Position numbers and translations under genes: made by a program. A stretch of DNA of 64,000 nucleotides from Protea cynaroides (lineage: Eukaryota > Streptophyta > Magnoliopsida > Proteales > Proteaceae), in the NCBI GenBank assembly GCA_028583415.1, contig CM053270.1:50608663-50672662 (forward strand), in the 5' to 3' direction. The first letter of the stretch is position 1; every line of letters starts with the position of its first letter. Shown one piece after another: positions 11,324 through 23,085 of this stretch. The notes under the pieces are model-generated. The model made no database searches. It was not told where the DNA came from and saw only the letters and a list, made by a program, of their open reading frames with translations.

Positions 11324-12072
11324 GGGGCTGTTTGTTAAAACTTCAACTCTGGGATTCTTACTTCTGTTTCAAATTTGTACTCCAACTTCAAAAGGATTCA
11401 GGAGTATTTGGGAGTAGAAACACATTTGGTAACGTAATTTTGACATGGTCTCTAGAACATCTTTAGAACAGAAGCATGTTTGGTAAATCTGGTTCTGAAA
11501 CCATTTCAGAGCAAATATAGAGTAGAAGTGTGTTTGATAACAAAAAAATATGTGATCCAAATTCAAAACAAGTTTAATTACAAAAACTACCACTCCTACA
11601 TCTGTTCTATGGTCTTCCAAATTATAAATGGTTACATATTAAAAAAATTAACAATCATCCTTCTAGTACTTCATGGTTGCTATATAAACAACATAGCATG
11701 TCAGAATCAACAACCATATGGCTACGAATATAACTATGCCCTATATCGGATATAACACGGATTGGTGTAGAACAATTTCATGTCGTATCTGCTGAATTCC
11801 ATCACTCCGAAAATGTTGACTTCCCTCACTCCTTATATGCTCAATTCCCTCACTCTGAATATGTTGACTTCCCTCACTCGGACAATATGGTTGAGCGGAC
11901 TTATGTTTAAACCCCCGCAATCCCTTTGTACTGATCGACCCAAATAAAAGATTTTTCATGGTCTTCCTTGATCGGACAAGTGTAAAACTTACAGCCCGGA
12001 TTTTTTTGGGTGCGAGATGTTTGCAATATCATTCTCCCCTTGCCACACTCACACATTGGGATATCACAATCA

Positions 12073-12074
<2 letters not shown>

Positions 12075-12115
<41 letters not shown>
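12075..12115. repeat. (TA)n microsatellite
   Basis: About 20 TA dinucleotides within the Harbinger element, downstream of the transposase. Confidence 0.95.
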
Positions 12116-12117
<2 letters not shown>

Positions 12118-12424
12118 GTGATTGGGAAACAAAATTAAAACCGTCAAATATTGATTAAATATGCATTCACATATCCCTCATTTAATTAGTATGAAATTAA
12201 AAACAACATGTAACAAATTAAGTGTAAACAACATCAAGTCAACGATAAATTGTTGTGATACAATGCATAATTAAATAAGTGTTCACGATCGGATGTATTA
12301 AAACTAAAAGCTCATATCCCGTGGTAATCCATTGTCCCTAGCCAACCCGGTTGGCAATGCCTCTCCTCATGATATTCATCTCATGTGCGCATCCGGTCAA
12401 TTCTCATTCCCATTTTGAACATTA

Positions 12425-13699
12425 TCATTTGCCAATAGTACATTTTCCTCTTCTCGATATTGATCCAGAGCATCTTCTCCATTTAGCCCTGGCAAATTCC
12501 CGATCGGCATTTTGTTCATCCCTAATAAAATTATGCAGAGAACAGCATGCTATGACAATATAAGCTTGAATTCTCAATGAATATGATGGCATTGCTTTCA
12601 ATATGCCAAACCGTGCCTTCAACACTCCAAAGGATCTTTCGATTACATTACGTAGAGAAGAGTGTCTGTGATTGAACAACTCTTTGGTAGTTCTAGGCTC
12701 GCCCCACGCCCTATAATCACGTAGATGATATCGGTCCCCTTTAAATGGTGTCAAATACCCACGCCGGCTCGAATATCCGGAATCTACGACATAATATTTT
12801 CCTACAACACGTAGCGGGTCACAATTAATGATATAAATAACCCGAAAGAAATCAATATGGTACATTGTAAGACGGAAATAGGGGTACAACTCGGGGGTGG
12901 GTGAGGAAATGATGGTGATCGACGGACATCCGCTAATACGCGGGCAACATTAGCACTACCCTCCCATCCTGGATGCACATAGGTGAATTTCATGTCAAAC
13001 GAGCATATATCCATGACATTCTGTGAAAGTGTGTGCTTCCTATTCCTGTAAGAAGTTTGTAAATTTCCCAGAACAGAAGCGTCTACGTGCGTCCCGTCAA
13101 TGGCTCCAACGCAATTCTTATAAAGAAGAAAAAAACTTACATAAATATATGTAGATATGTAATAAGGTAAAACGAAAGAAAATCAAGAAAACACCATTTA
13201 CCCTGAAGTAAGGATGATGCCTTTGGTTGTTTCTAATTTGAGGTTGTTCAACATTCATATTTGGGGCATGGATATTTTCCTTGGCTAAATTCAGAAATGC
13301 CTTCAATACAATTTTGAAGAATTTGCTAACAGTCTCCCCAGAATGTTGGAACCTCTCACATCGCCTCCTTGTGTTACAACTTCCCTGTAGTGATTGGACG
13401 AACATTGCTAGTTGTTCATCAACCCTTACGTATCGACTATCTTGAAGCCACCCTCTATGTTTCATGAGGTTACACAAGTTAATGAACACGTGTCTTTCCA
13501 TACGTAATGATTCGTATATTCTATCAGTATGACCATTCAACAGTTCTGCTACCCATCTGGAACCAGTCATAAATGAATCCCTACATGGTTCCCTGACGTG
13601 TAATGAATTATATAATTCATAGAGTGATATGACTTCCAATATACTCCAATCCATATCCTCAAAACCTCTCATAACTTCATTGCTAATCGCTCCATTCAT
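12425..13699 (-). CDS. PIF/Harbinger transposase (DDE_Tnp_4 type), with introns
   Basis: Cuts and joins DNA at the element ends in the nucleus, together with the Myb-like partner. The first exon (ATG at 13699 to 13202) holds the amino part, SRWVAELLNGHTDRIYESLR and RVDEQLAMFVQSLQG, typical of the helix-turn-helix region. A GT...AG intron fits at 13201-13117. The next exon has the first catalytic aspartate in NCVGAIDGTHVDAS. After a frame change around 12863-12802, bounded by GT and AG but with uncertain phase, come the second aspartate in YYVVDSGYSS and the glutamate in NVIERSFGVLKARF, then SLHNFIRDE. All three DDE residues are present and I see no stop in the conserved blocks. If the 62-bp frame change is not an intron, the gene is frameshifted. 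Confidence 0.85.
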
Positions 13700-14132
13700 G
13701 TTTAAAACTACATAATAAGTGAAGAAATAGAGAGAAACCAATCCATGAAGTAGAAGCTAAGATTAAAATAAACCATAGCAAATTTATAGTCAATTACTTA
13801 AGATTTAAACAAAGTATAGGATTAAACCAAATGATACAAAGTAAACATACCGTAAGAGCTAAGCATCACATATTGTACCAATATTAAAACAAACCATATT
13901 AAAACAAACCATTGTTTGAAACCCTTGTTCCCAGTCGAAATTAAGACTACACCACTGTACCGAAGGAGTTATAACCCAATAAAGAGTTAACATCAAATTG
14001 TTCTGGAAAAAAAAAAAACAAACCATCAAAAGCAAACTACCAAACCATTGTTCCAAATTAAAAATAAAACCATTGTATCTGTAGCATTGAAATAAGAACC
14101 ACTACTAGAAGGTTGGTATAGAAATGGTGATA

Positions 14133-15128
14133 TCATGGAATGGACTCTATCGCCCACAACTTCTTTTCCTCGTCTAAGCCCATAAACAACTCCCTCCATT
14201 CCGCATTGTTGGTCAAATGATTCATAGTCTTGATATATGTCGCCTTGTCCAACCCCGGAATGGTATTCAATGCTGCAAGACATTGGGTGATTGAATAACC
14301 TCCTGTGCTGATAGAGCTAGGAGAAGGAGAGGCTGAGGAAGTATGTGACATAGTGAACAAATCCAAACGGGCTTTGGAATGTTCCACCATTGCATTTATA
14401 GCTCCCATTATGTCAGTACTTCGACTCCTTTTTCTAAGGGCAGAAGGAGTCCTATCCAGTCTGTGAGCTGCAGCTGCCTGCGGGGTATGATGTACATCAC
14501 CTTCTTCAGTGATATCAGTGGTAGGTTCTATAGGTGGAACCTCTGAACCATCTTGGATGTCCAAGTTATCAGCATCTCCTTCTTCAAATATGAAGTTGTC
14601 ATCGTGGTTATTACAGACAAATTCACCAGTTGCATATGAATCGCCAAATATGACTTGGAGCTCTCGATACTGGGGTAGTCCATTTTTTCTAAATTTGGCC
14701 CAACCTGGGTTTTCCTAGAAGCAAATGAAAAGAAGCTTCAGAATTTATGAACTTATTACCAGGGAATTAATATTCGTTCTATAGTTAGATATGATTACCT
14801 GGATATGTCTGTCCCATATAGCTGGGTCATGTGTTTCAACACGCTTGGTCGTGTCATTCCATCCAAACCCAGTTGTATTAACCAATCTGCCAAAACTACC
14901 ATACTCGGACCTCAACTTGTTCAGTTTGTTCCTCAACTGCTTCAATGACAATGGTCTACCCAATGCTTCTTCCATTTTGTTCTTTATGTTATTCCACCCG
15001 TCTTTATTAAATGGGCAAGTTGTTTTATTTCCCTTTATGACCTCCTCCACTAGTATATCAACATATGTATCCACTTCTAACTTGTTCCATTTAACCGTCT
15101 CTATACTTGTTCTTGAAGAACTTGCCAT
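14133..15128 (-). CDS. Harbinger Myb/SANT-like accessory protein (ORF1), intact
   Basis: Two exons. Exon 1 runs from ATG 15128 to 14799 (110 codons) and ends CAG before GTAATC. Exon 2 runs from 14714, after CTAG, to the stop at 14133. They join in frame, giving about 303 residues without a break. Residues 8-110 form the trihelix Myb/SANT-like domain (VKWNKLEVDTYVDILVEEV, WNNIKNKMEEALGR, LKQLRNKLNKLRSEYGSFG, AIWDRHIQ). Exon 2 begins ENPGWAKFRKNGLPQYREL, then an acidic stretch, an RKRSRSTD basic patch, and a helical end LDEEKKLWAIESIP. In known PIF/Harbinger systems such a protein binds subterminal DNA and brings the transposase into the nucleus. Its position upstream of the transposase on the same strand fits that. 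It could be mistaken for a host gene. Confidence 0.88.
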
Positions 15129-17269
15129 TTTACAGAGTAGCAACCTAAAAAAAAATCCAATTAATAATCATATTCATGGTTGCTTATATTGGTGTGAATA
15201 ATCCATGACAACTACAAGGCTTGATAAAATAAATATATAAAAACAAGGGAAAAACAAAAAAAGAGGAAAGTAAACATAGAATAAACAGTGATATTAATCA
15301 CCAATATTAGAATCAGCAATTGAAGAATCAAAATCAAGCCAGTTATAATGCATCCCTATGACAATAATAGTTTAAAGACCTCATAGGAACTCCTTTCAAA
15401 ATCATCGAGAGTTTTAACTTCAACGAGATAATTTTTAGCTATAGTTATAACCTTGAGATAGGGAAGAATCCACCAAACAGCGGATGGCTGTGCTTTTCTT
15501 AGAACAAAAAGCCTACAGTTGAAAAATCTAGACATGAAGATCTAATGTTTCTAGCAAATCCTATTAAAGATGGTTTTGAGAGAGAAATTATTGCAAAGTC
15601 ACAGATCAACTTCACGGAAAAGCACGATGCAGATTAAGCTTCTAAACCATGACATCATCAGAAATCAAATTAAAAAATATAATTCTTGCTTTTTCTGTGG
15701 GACTAAGTTCTCACTGTTATATAAAAACCATTTTCCATAACTATCAATCAAATCTTTCAATTAAACTGATAATAAAGTTTGCATCAACCCCCTGATCAAC
15801 AGGTGGACCACCTCCTAATGAAGCATTGAACCATGAGCTACCATCCCCTTCAGTTGATATTATTGAGGCATACTTCACTTCATCCACCGTATTTCTTGTT
15901 CTTGAAAAAAAAAATCTCTTAAAATGCCTAGTAATGAGAAAAAAACTTAGTCTTCTGTACTTACCTTAAAAATGACCTGCCCAAAGATCATTAGAAGTTC
16001 CCAACAAATCTTCAACTAAAGCTAGCTTAGACAACTGCTGACATTTCATAGCCAGACCTCCTCCTTGAGAAAGGACTGTTGTTTGTCTTCCCATATTCCT
16101 TCCATGATTTACTGTTCTCTTATATGCAAAGATTCACTTAAAAAAGCAGCACATAAGTTTAAAATAAGGTAATACCAAGAGGATTCATCCTATATTCTTA
16201 AAGACATATTGTATTTCAGATTGCTTGAATCTTAAGAATCATCATTTGCAATGCCAAAGCCTCTAATTTTCCAGAAATATAAGATAATGAGAAATCCACC
16301 AGTGCCATGCTCATGTTGCATTGCCATTCAGACAACCAGATGGAATTGCATCAGGTAGGCAGCCAGAATAAAGTTTTGCCAAATCCCCATGTATGAATCT
16401 TAAGTCCAAGTTTTATTAGAAATCCCAGAACAAGGTTCATGTAATCAAACCCAAACCAAAAGGATAAAACATCAAATGATGATGACTAAATAAAGATAAA
16501 TTTATTACACTGGTAATGAGAGGACACTTTTTTCCAAGCAACAGACTCTGTAAGGACTACGAACCATAAAGACACAATTTCAATTTAATTGTACTAAGCA
16601 GATAGAAGGAACTTGGAAGTAAAGTAATCAAATACATGCCTAAACAAGAATTCTGTGTAAACTTACCAACAGTTGTTACCAAACTCTGTCCACTACTTTG
16701 ATGCCAAGTACTTTTCTGCCTTCGTTGGAGCCCTGTAACTTTTCTTAGAAACTCAACATGGCATACAGTCCCAGCAGAGAAATGCTAAGGAAGAGAGAGA
16801 GGACCAAACATCTAGTTTGAAAAAGAATAAAAATAATGGAAATATACTCAGAGAATTTTTGATCCATTCCAAAAACATGAAAAGATCACTTGTGTGCTTA
16901 GACCTCTTGACACCAATCTCTTAAAATAAAGTTTTAATGTAAATTTTAGATCTAAAGTGATCTGGAGAACAGAAATGACCTTTCAAAATTGAAACCATGA
17001 TACTCCAGATAACCAAGGCAAAAAAATAGGGAAAGAGAAGGTTTACAGATACACTTACCCTATATCTACAGCTCAAGAATGACCCAACGTGATGTCCAGC
17101 AACTCTGCATAATGGTTTTGATGTTCCATATCCCAAATTCTCTTAAGAATTACCTTATCCCAAATTCTTCTAAAATCAGAAAAAGAGATACCCATAAATC
17201 CAAGAAGAAACAATACCAAAAATATAAACCCATAAAAAATGAAAAGAAAGAGTAACAAAAAAAGATAAG
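15129..17269 (-). other. Upstream non-coding part of the Harbinger ORF1 unit
   Basis: About 2.1 kb without a recognisable protein on either strand. It probably holds leader exons and introns of ORF1 and the element's regulatory DNA. Nothing else seen. Confidence 0.4.
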
Positions 17270-17275
17270 TTTGAA

Positions 17276-18053
17276 CCTCTGTTAGTTAAAACTCGTTTTA
17301 AACGCGTACCGTACTGCCGTACCATACTCAACTGTTTAATACACGTATTGCCGTATTGATCTCAAAAATACTTTAAAATACTCCATACTCCAAACCTTGC
17401 CGTTTAAAACCCGTTTAAAACGCGTACCGTACCGTATCCGTATTTTAACGTATTTTAACCTGCATCTTTAATAAATAATGAATCGATTAATCCTATATTG
17501 TTTAATATTCTTATTACTTTCTACATGTAATCGATGTGGGATTAAAGGCTGCCACTTCCTCATAATTGTTTATAAACTCATTACTTTATTACTTGTTAGG
17601 GTGGGGTGTGAGTTATGGGTCATAATAATTGTATATTGTAAGCCACCATTGATCTCTCTCTCTCTCTCTCTCTCTTCATATGGATTCATGCTTAAAGTCT
17701 TGGACAAACATAAAATATCAATTAACTACTTGACTGAAGATGATAATTCTCACCATTTTATGACCAAACACTTCATAAATGTCATCTGTTCCTATTGATT
17801 TAGGTATAATTTTCCAATAGATTTACATGTTTCATTAATGTAATTCTTCAATTTATGGGAGTATATTGTCGTTTTTTTTCACCGTACCGTATTATATCTG
17901 ATCCGTTTAAAACCCGTACCGGCCGTTTTTGTTTTTTTGCCGTTCTCAAAATGTTTGACCGTTTTATTGACCGTACCGTTTTTGTTTTGCTCCGTTTAAA
18001 ACCCGTTCCATTCCGTTTTGTTTTTTTGCCATTCCCGTTTTAACTAACTATGG
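17276..18053. mobile_element. Short inverted-repeat element nested in the Harbinger transposon
   Basis: TTTGAA lies immediately outside both ends (17270-17275 and 18054-18059; 7 of 8 bases match if the next bases are counted). The ends carry GTTAGTTAAAAC (17281-17292) and its exact inverse GTTTTAACTAAC (18037-18048). Both arms are filled with ACCGT and CGTTTAAAAC words, while the middle (about 17465-17865) is ordinary AT-rich DNA with a CT run at 17652-17682. No coding capacity. The superfamily is uncertain; hAT-like is a guess from the duplication length. Confidence 0.7.
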
Positions 18054-18119
18054 TTTGAACAATGCAGAAAAGAATATATTAGAAGTTCTCATTAACTTCT
18101 ATAAATGGTGAATGCCCAG

Positions 18120-18600
18120 GATCTTACCAGGATACAGTAGCAAATGAAGATTAGGGTTTCTTCGTTTCAAAAGTAAACCTAGAAATTTGTTGATGAAGAA
18201 GTAGCAATCGAACCTCGTATTTGTGGAATCTGATTTCAACCTACAACCAAAACGAGAGGCGTTGTGCACCAGATCAGAAGCTTAGAGAGAATCAGAAGAA
18301 GAAGAAAAAAAAAAAACCTGCAAAATCGATTTTGGAAAACATAACACGAGAGAGAAAACAGATCTGCAAAACTCGTCTTCGGGAGAGGGTTTATGAGAGA
18401 GAGATTTGAGAAACTCACCTGAGAATATCGTCTGGTTTTTGATCGTTGAAGCTGTCGGTCAGTAGCCACAACAGTAGAGACGAATCCAGCGTTGTTCAAA
18501 CGTCGATGATGAAGAAGAAACCCAACCCCTTTCTTCAGACGTCGACGATGAAGGAAGAAACCCAGGCTTGTCTCTGACAAGCTATCGGGTTTTTTCAGAG
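18120..18600 (-). other. Likely first (non-coding) exon of the Harbinger gene unit
   Basis: Read on the minus strand, the stretch from about 18590 ends in CAGGTGAGTTTC, an excellent 5' splice donor with the exon ending at 18419. It lies just inside the right end, where transcription of ORF1 would begin. Bases 18297-18315 are a purine/A-rich run. The transcript start is inferred. Confidence 0.35.
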
Positions 18601-18810
18601 TAACTTTTTATAAATCCGACTCTGTTTTCAACTTTGAAGTTGAAAAGCATCAATTTGATGCTCCAAAAAACTGGCTTCTAGAGACTGTTTGGAGCCGGTT
18701 CGGCTTTGGATTCTTCAGAAGTCCGAACCGGGTTACCAAACATGCTCTCACTCCATTTATGCTCCAGGAATCAGAATCCAACTTCTGGAGTGTTACCAAA
18801 CACCCCCTTA

Positions 18811-19019
18811 AGATCCTCCTTGGTGATCTAGAGTTCTACCTATAACTCATGAACCTCAGCTCGAGGTTGCAGGAATTGATATCGGGACTTTGATCGATCC
18901 AAACAAATAACTATTCTGATTCCAATCCGGATAGGTTGGATCTAGTAGAATCAAACCAATTCCAAGTCGATCCGTAACTTAATTGGATTGATGATTGAAT
19001 TGGCAATATTTAATATTTA
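18811..19019. other. Right flank of the Harbinger insertion
   Basis: The first 30 bases appear to continue the interrupted exon seen at 11203-11323. The rest has GATCGATCC and CCAATCCGG words like those near 10800. No gene recognised. Confidence 0.3.
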
Positions 19020-19027
19020 AAAATAAA

Positions 19028-21199
19028 GGGAAAAAAACCGTTTCCTCCCCTGTGATTTGTCCAAAGTACAAATGCTCCCAAACATTTCAAGGAAATACAA
19101 AGATCTCCCCTAGAATGATTATTAAATTACAACTAAATCTTCGATATATTCTTTTATATGCTAATAGTTCATGGCCAATTTTTTTTTTAATGGCCAAACT
19201 AATCCCATCCGAAGGTAAAGTACCTGACTTACCCTCATATCTGATCGCTTTCCTGTCTTCTCTCTCCCTCTTCCGTTATCTATGATTGCTCTGTTTTTCT
19301 CCTGTTATCTACAATTGCTCTAGTTCTCTCCTGTTATCGCCGTCATCGGAAGTGAAGAACAAAAAAATGAAACCAAAATCACTGTTCTTGGCATCTAAAT
19401 CAATAATGTGAAACAATAGTTAAGAAACCAAGAGTGTAGATATTTGCACCTGTCTCCATAACTACAGTTTCCCTCGAGCCAATAATGACAGATCTTGTCT
19501 TGAGTTATACGAGGAACCCTAGTCAATCTGGCACCATGATTTCCAGCCCCAAGTGTTGAAAGTCAACTAGAGGTTAGTATCAAGATTTCGTGACATGGAA
19601 GAAGAACCACTGAAACTCCGGTCAGAATCAAGCCTCCGTGGCATGGAAGAAGAACCACTGAAACTCCGATCATTAGCCAGCCCGTAAGGCCGCTTCGAAG
19701 CGAATCTATTGATACCGGCGATGGTGGCAATTCTCTGTAAAGGTAGGGGCAGGGATTCCTGTTACACTTCCCAGCCCGCAATCCTCTACAACTCCCTTCT
19801 CTCTCTCTCCTATATGCCCCTCTCTGCACCCCCTTCTCCTCCTTGAAACAAGACCTCACCATGAACACCGTACACCCCAAAAGATCATTCTTTTAGCTAA
19901 AAATGATTCCGGTGGGCCCATCCGAATCCCAACACCATTAACTTGTAACATATCTCACTATCACCGCCGCCGCCCATCTCTGCTACCCATCCCACCACCC
20001 ACAAGGAAAAAAGAAATGAAAAAAGAAGGTTGGATTTTGATGGTCTCACCATATCCGACACGTATTCGAAACTTCTGGTTTACTTTTCGTTCCCGTATAA
20101 CGTCATATGCTCCTTTCTCAATGCCTCCATCCATGATAATAATAAGGAAATGACAAATGAGGAAGATAGAGAAAGAAAGAGAGGGAAACATAACTACCCA
20201 CCTGAGTGACAAAATTACTGATGTCAGGGCCTTCGTCGATGCACATACGAGGACCGTAGGTGTTGAAAATGACATTGACCGCAACCCCAGTGTCTCTGTG
20301 GTAATCCATTGTCAGCGTCTCTGCCGTTCTTTTCCTCTCATCGTAACAGCTCCGAACCCCTATCGTTGTTCCATAGAGTTTTATGTTAGTACTCTAAGAT
20401 TTGCTACAAAAGTTACAGGGAAAACCTGAGTTTGAAATTTGGTCTTGATTTACTCCTACCCACAAATCACGGTAATAAACAAACAGGTCAACCTCAAAAT
20501 CCTCGATACTGTTAATACCATATCCAAACCAACAACCCCACCCCACCCTAAATTGTTAATGGGATTCAATCCCTCTCTTCTTGTTCTCGATTGTGACTCA
20601 ATAGGTTTGGATTTATATGAAATGCAGATGTAGAATCTTATTGTTATCGGCAACTATGCAGTAGATACGACAAGCTTGTTTTTGAGTGCTTGCAATTTAA
20701 TACATGGAATATCAATCTCCAATCCCATTAACAATTTACAAGCTTCAATTTATCCAGATAAGATTTTTTCTCTCTGCAAATGTTCATGGCTTCTACTTTG
20801 GTATCTAGAGCCATTGTTAATATATTCCTGATTTTAGATAATTAAATCCCAATATTGGGGCTCTACTGAGAGGGCACACTGAGCTGTTCAAGACGATGAA
20901 GCAACCATGACGGAGACAATCGATGCGATCCTTGCAGGGCAATGGAGAAACACAGGTAGAGTAGGAATTGGGGTAGAAACAGAGACTGGGAAGAGAGAAA
21001 AAAAAATTTGGGACACGTGTTATTCTTTCAAACGTATGGATTTGTTACATTTTTAGGTAACAAAACGTCTAGGGGTAGAATTGTTCATAGAAAGATTAAG
21101 TTTAACACCGTTAAAAAAATGGGACAGTTGTACTTCTTTGAAACATTTGGGGGCATTTGTCCTTCTGGCAAACCACAGAAGAGGAACAGTATTTTTCCC
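19028..21199. mobile_element. Pack-MULE-like element with long inverted repeats
   Basis: AAAATAAA is duplicated exactly at 19020-19027 and 21200-21207. Inside, the element starts GGGAAAAA and ends TTTTTCCC. The left 80-90 bases (CCTCCCCTGTGATTTGTCC, then ACAAATGCTCCCAAACATTT) are matched in inverse by the right end (near 21110-21195), so terminal inverted repeats are long, as in Mutator-like elements. No MURA transposase is present; instead the interior carries a captured exon. The 8-bp duplication (9 is usual for MULEs) leaves room for another superfamily. Confidence 0.75.
20202..20377 (-). pseudogene. Captured exon of UDP-glucuronate decarboxylase (UDP-xylose synthase)
   Basis: On the minus strand the frame reads TIGVRSCYDERKRTAETLTM, then DYHRDTG, then FNTYGPRMCIDEGPDISNF, ending VTQ before GTGGGTAG. 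This is the segment of UXS enzymes with the catalytic Tyr/Lys pair (Y-x-x-x-K: YDERK) and the NTYGPRM block. These short-chain dehydrogenase-like enzymes convert UDP-glucuronate to UDP-xylose for cell walls. The exon ends at a conserved intron position with its GT retained, so genomic DNA was captured rather than cDNA. A short deletion (about two residues) precedes FNTYGP, and the Rossmann GGAGFIG motif is absent. It is a fragment carried by the element, not a working gene. Confidence 0.85.
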
Positions 21200-21207
21200 A
21201 AAATAAA

Positions 21208-21903
21208 ACAAAAGAGAGACAAAGTCTTCATCTCCCTCACCCTTGCAACAATCTCCCATTGTAATTTTTATATTTTTAAAATTAAAGATTCCAAATATTG
21301 TTTAACTGGATTTTTGTGTTGATGTTGGAGAAGTCTTTCCCAACTAGGCAGCACCTATATACCAATTGGCGTGACTATTGGAGACATGCTTAAATGGGCA
21401 ACCATGTTTTATGGGAAAGGACATGATTTTTGGGGTTGCCTCTTGGAGATGACCAATGATGGTATCTCTTATGTTCCTATTTAAAGAGAGGAGATTTAGC
21501 ACATTTCTCTAATGGTGGTTATCGTGTTTCGATCTCTCACTTTGTTTAAAGCATTTAGGGTTAAGTTTGTTTTATACCGATTGAACACAACTCTGACGTA
21601 CTAGAAGGGGTGCAGTAGACAAATGCATGTTTGCTGTCAGAAGCCTAAGGTGCTTTATCTTGGAACCAGTTTTGCATGACAAACCTAGTTGCATCATACC
21701 TACTCAAAACAAAAAAAATAATAATAACAATAATAAAAAACTTGGTTGCATCATAGGGGCCAAATACTGAATTTAGGACAGTGTCGATTTCGACTTAGCT
21801 TTAAACTTCATCTTGATTGTATCTCTTTCCGTCTTCATCAATAGATTATTGGATACATTATAGATAAATAGTTCTCATTTAAAGTTCTATTCTCATATTT
21901 ACA
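21208..21903. other. Intergenic stretch
   Basis: No recognisable gene or repeat boundary between the Pack-MULE and the solo LTR. An ATAATAATAACAATAATAA run lies near 21718. Confidence 0.4.
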
Positions 21904-21908
21904 ACAAG

Positions 21909-23080
21909 TGATATGTGAAATTAATTAGCACATTCTTGATCATATTTAGTTTAATTTTGTAATTTTTAAAAGATATTTAGTTTAATTTAATTAATGTTTT
22001 AAGTATTTTATTAATTTATTTAATTCTTAGTTATTTTTCGTTATTTGGTAGGTTTTTGAATTGGATAAGGACTAAATAAGAGGTGTCAAGATAGCTCAAA
22101 GCTTGGTGTTACATTCCTAAATGGTTTGGAAGATAATTGATTAAAATCTGCCTTAAAATCAGCATTCTCCAACAAATTGGTAAGTTATAAGATTGTAAAA
22201 GGCTGATTTTAAGGGGCTGTAAACTTATAAATTAAGAAGAAGAAGAAAAGAAAAATACAGAGAGCAAGAGAAGCTGTTCATAGAAGGGGCTACAAGGCAC
22301 GTTGGAGGTGGAGAGTTCGAGAGGGATGGAGCTAGAAGACTAGAGAGAAATCCTGGATCCAAACTTCATCTATTCCCAAAACGAATTCTTCCCTTTTCTC
22401 TGTGATCCCTTTGTTTATGTTTTAGAATTGTTTATGATGAATTGCTAGATTTTTTATTCTAGGATTATGATGGATTCATTGAAATTGTGTTGATTAAATC
22501 CTTGACTTTTGAATGATTATGTTTTATGCAATCTAGTATTTTTGAAAAATTACATGTGATTAATTGATCACTAATTGTATATCTCAAGGTATCAATTGAG
22601 AGAGTAAAAGCGAAAGATTGATATTAGTTCATAAAATATTAGTCATTGGTTGAGTATTTTCTTAGAAATAAGAGCTCACCATTGTGATCTTTGTTATAAT
22701 TCTAATGAACTTAATGAGTTTGTATTAGAATCCTACAAACACGAAAGTAGATGAAGGATTAATACTGGCATAATTTGTTATTCTTGAAAGAGATAACAGA
22801 ATATCTTAAGGCATTGATCGTTGCATCAACATAAATTTATTCAATAAGTCTGGTTTGGTTAAGCATAATTTAATTGAGGAAGTCCGAATCCTAAAACTTG
22901 TGTCATTAATCTTTGGTTTCATAATCTGCTTATTAATTATTAATCTTGGTAATTCAGTTGTCTAAATAATAGAGAGAATTAATTAGGTTTGGTAATTGGA
23001 CATTCTCCCTGTGGAAATGATACTCGACTTATCACTATTTTATTTACACGACTCGTACACTTGCGGATTCGAACCAAGCA
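21909..23080 (+). mobile_element. Solo LTR, about 1.17 kb
   Basis: The block begins TGATATGTG and ends AACCAAGCA (TG...CA). ACAAG lies directly before (21904-21908) and directly after (23081-23085), a clean 5-bp duplication. Near the right end, TCTCCCTGTGGAAATGATAC resembles a stretch common near the 3' edge of LTRs of large plant gypsy elements. There is no internal region, so recombination between two LTRs probably removed it. Orientation is inferred from that motif. Confidence 0.75.
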
Positions 23081-23085
23081 ACAAG

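Larger units (their letters stand above)
11324..18807 (-). mobile_element. PIF/Harbinger DNA transposon
   Basis: TTA flanks both ends (11321-11323 and 18808-18810), the 3-bp duplication typical of PIF/Harbinger. Terminal inverted repeats start GGGGCTGTTTGTTAA on the left and, from the other strand, GGGGGTGTTTGGTAA on the right: 13 of 15 match. Subterminal copies of GTTTGGTAA/GTTACCAAAC recur on both sides (near 11427, 11478, 11530 and 18730). Inside are the two genes the superfamily needs, a DDE transposase and a Myb/SANT-like protein, both on the minus strand. It is 7.5 kb, long for the family, partly because of a nested 778-bp element. Confidence 0.9.

Noticed and set aside
12802..12863. 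A definite 62-bp intron in the Harbinger transposase
   Set aside because: GT and AG borders exist, but the reading phase on the two sides did not match cleanly, so I report it only as a frame change.
19480..19880. Possible second captured UXS exon in the left half of the Pack-MULE
   Set aside because: I tried to align the minus-strand frames with the earlier part of UXS but found no convincing motif; left unassigned.
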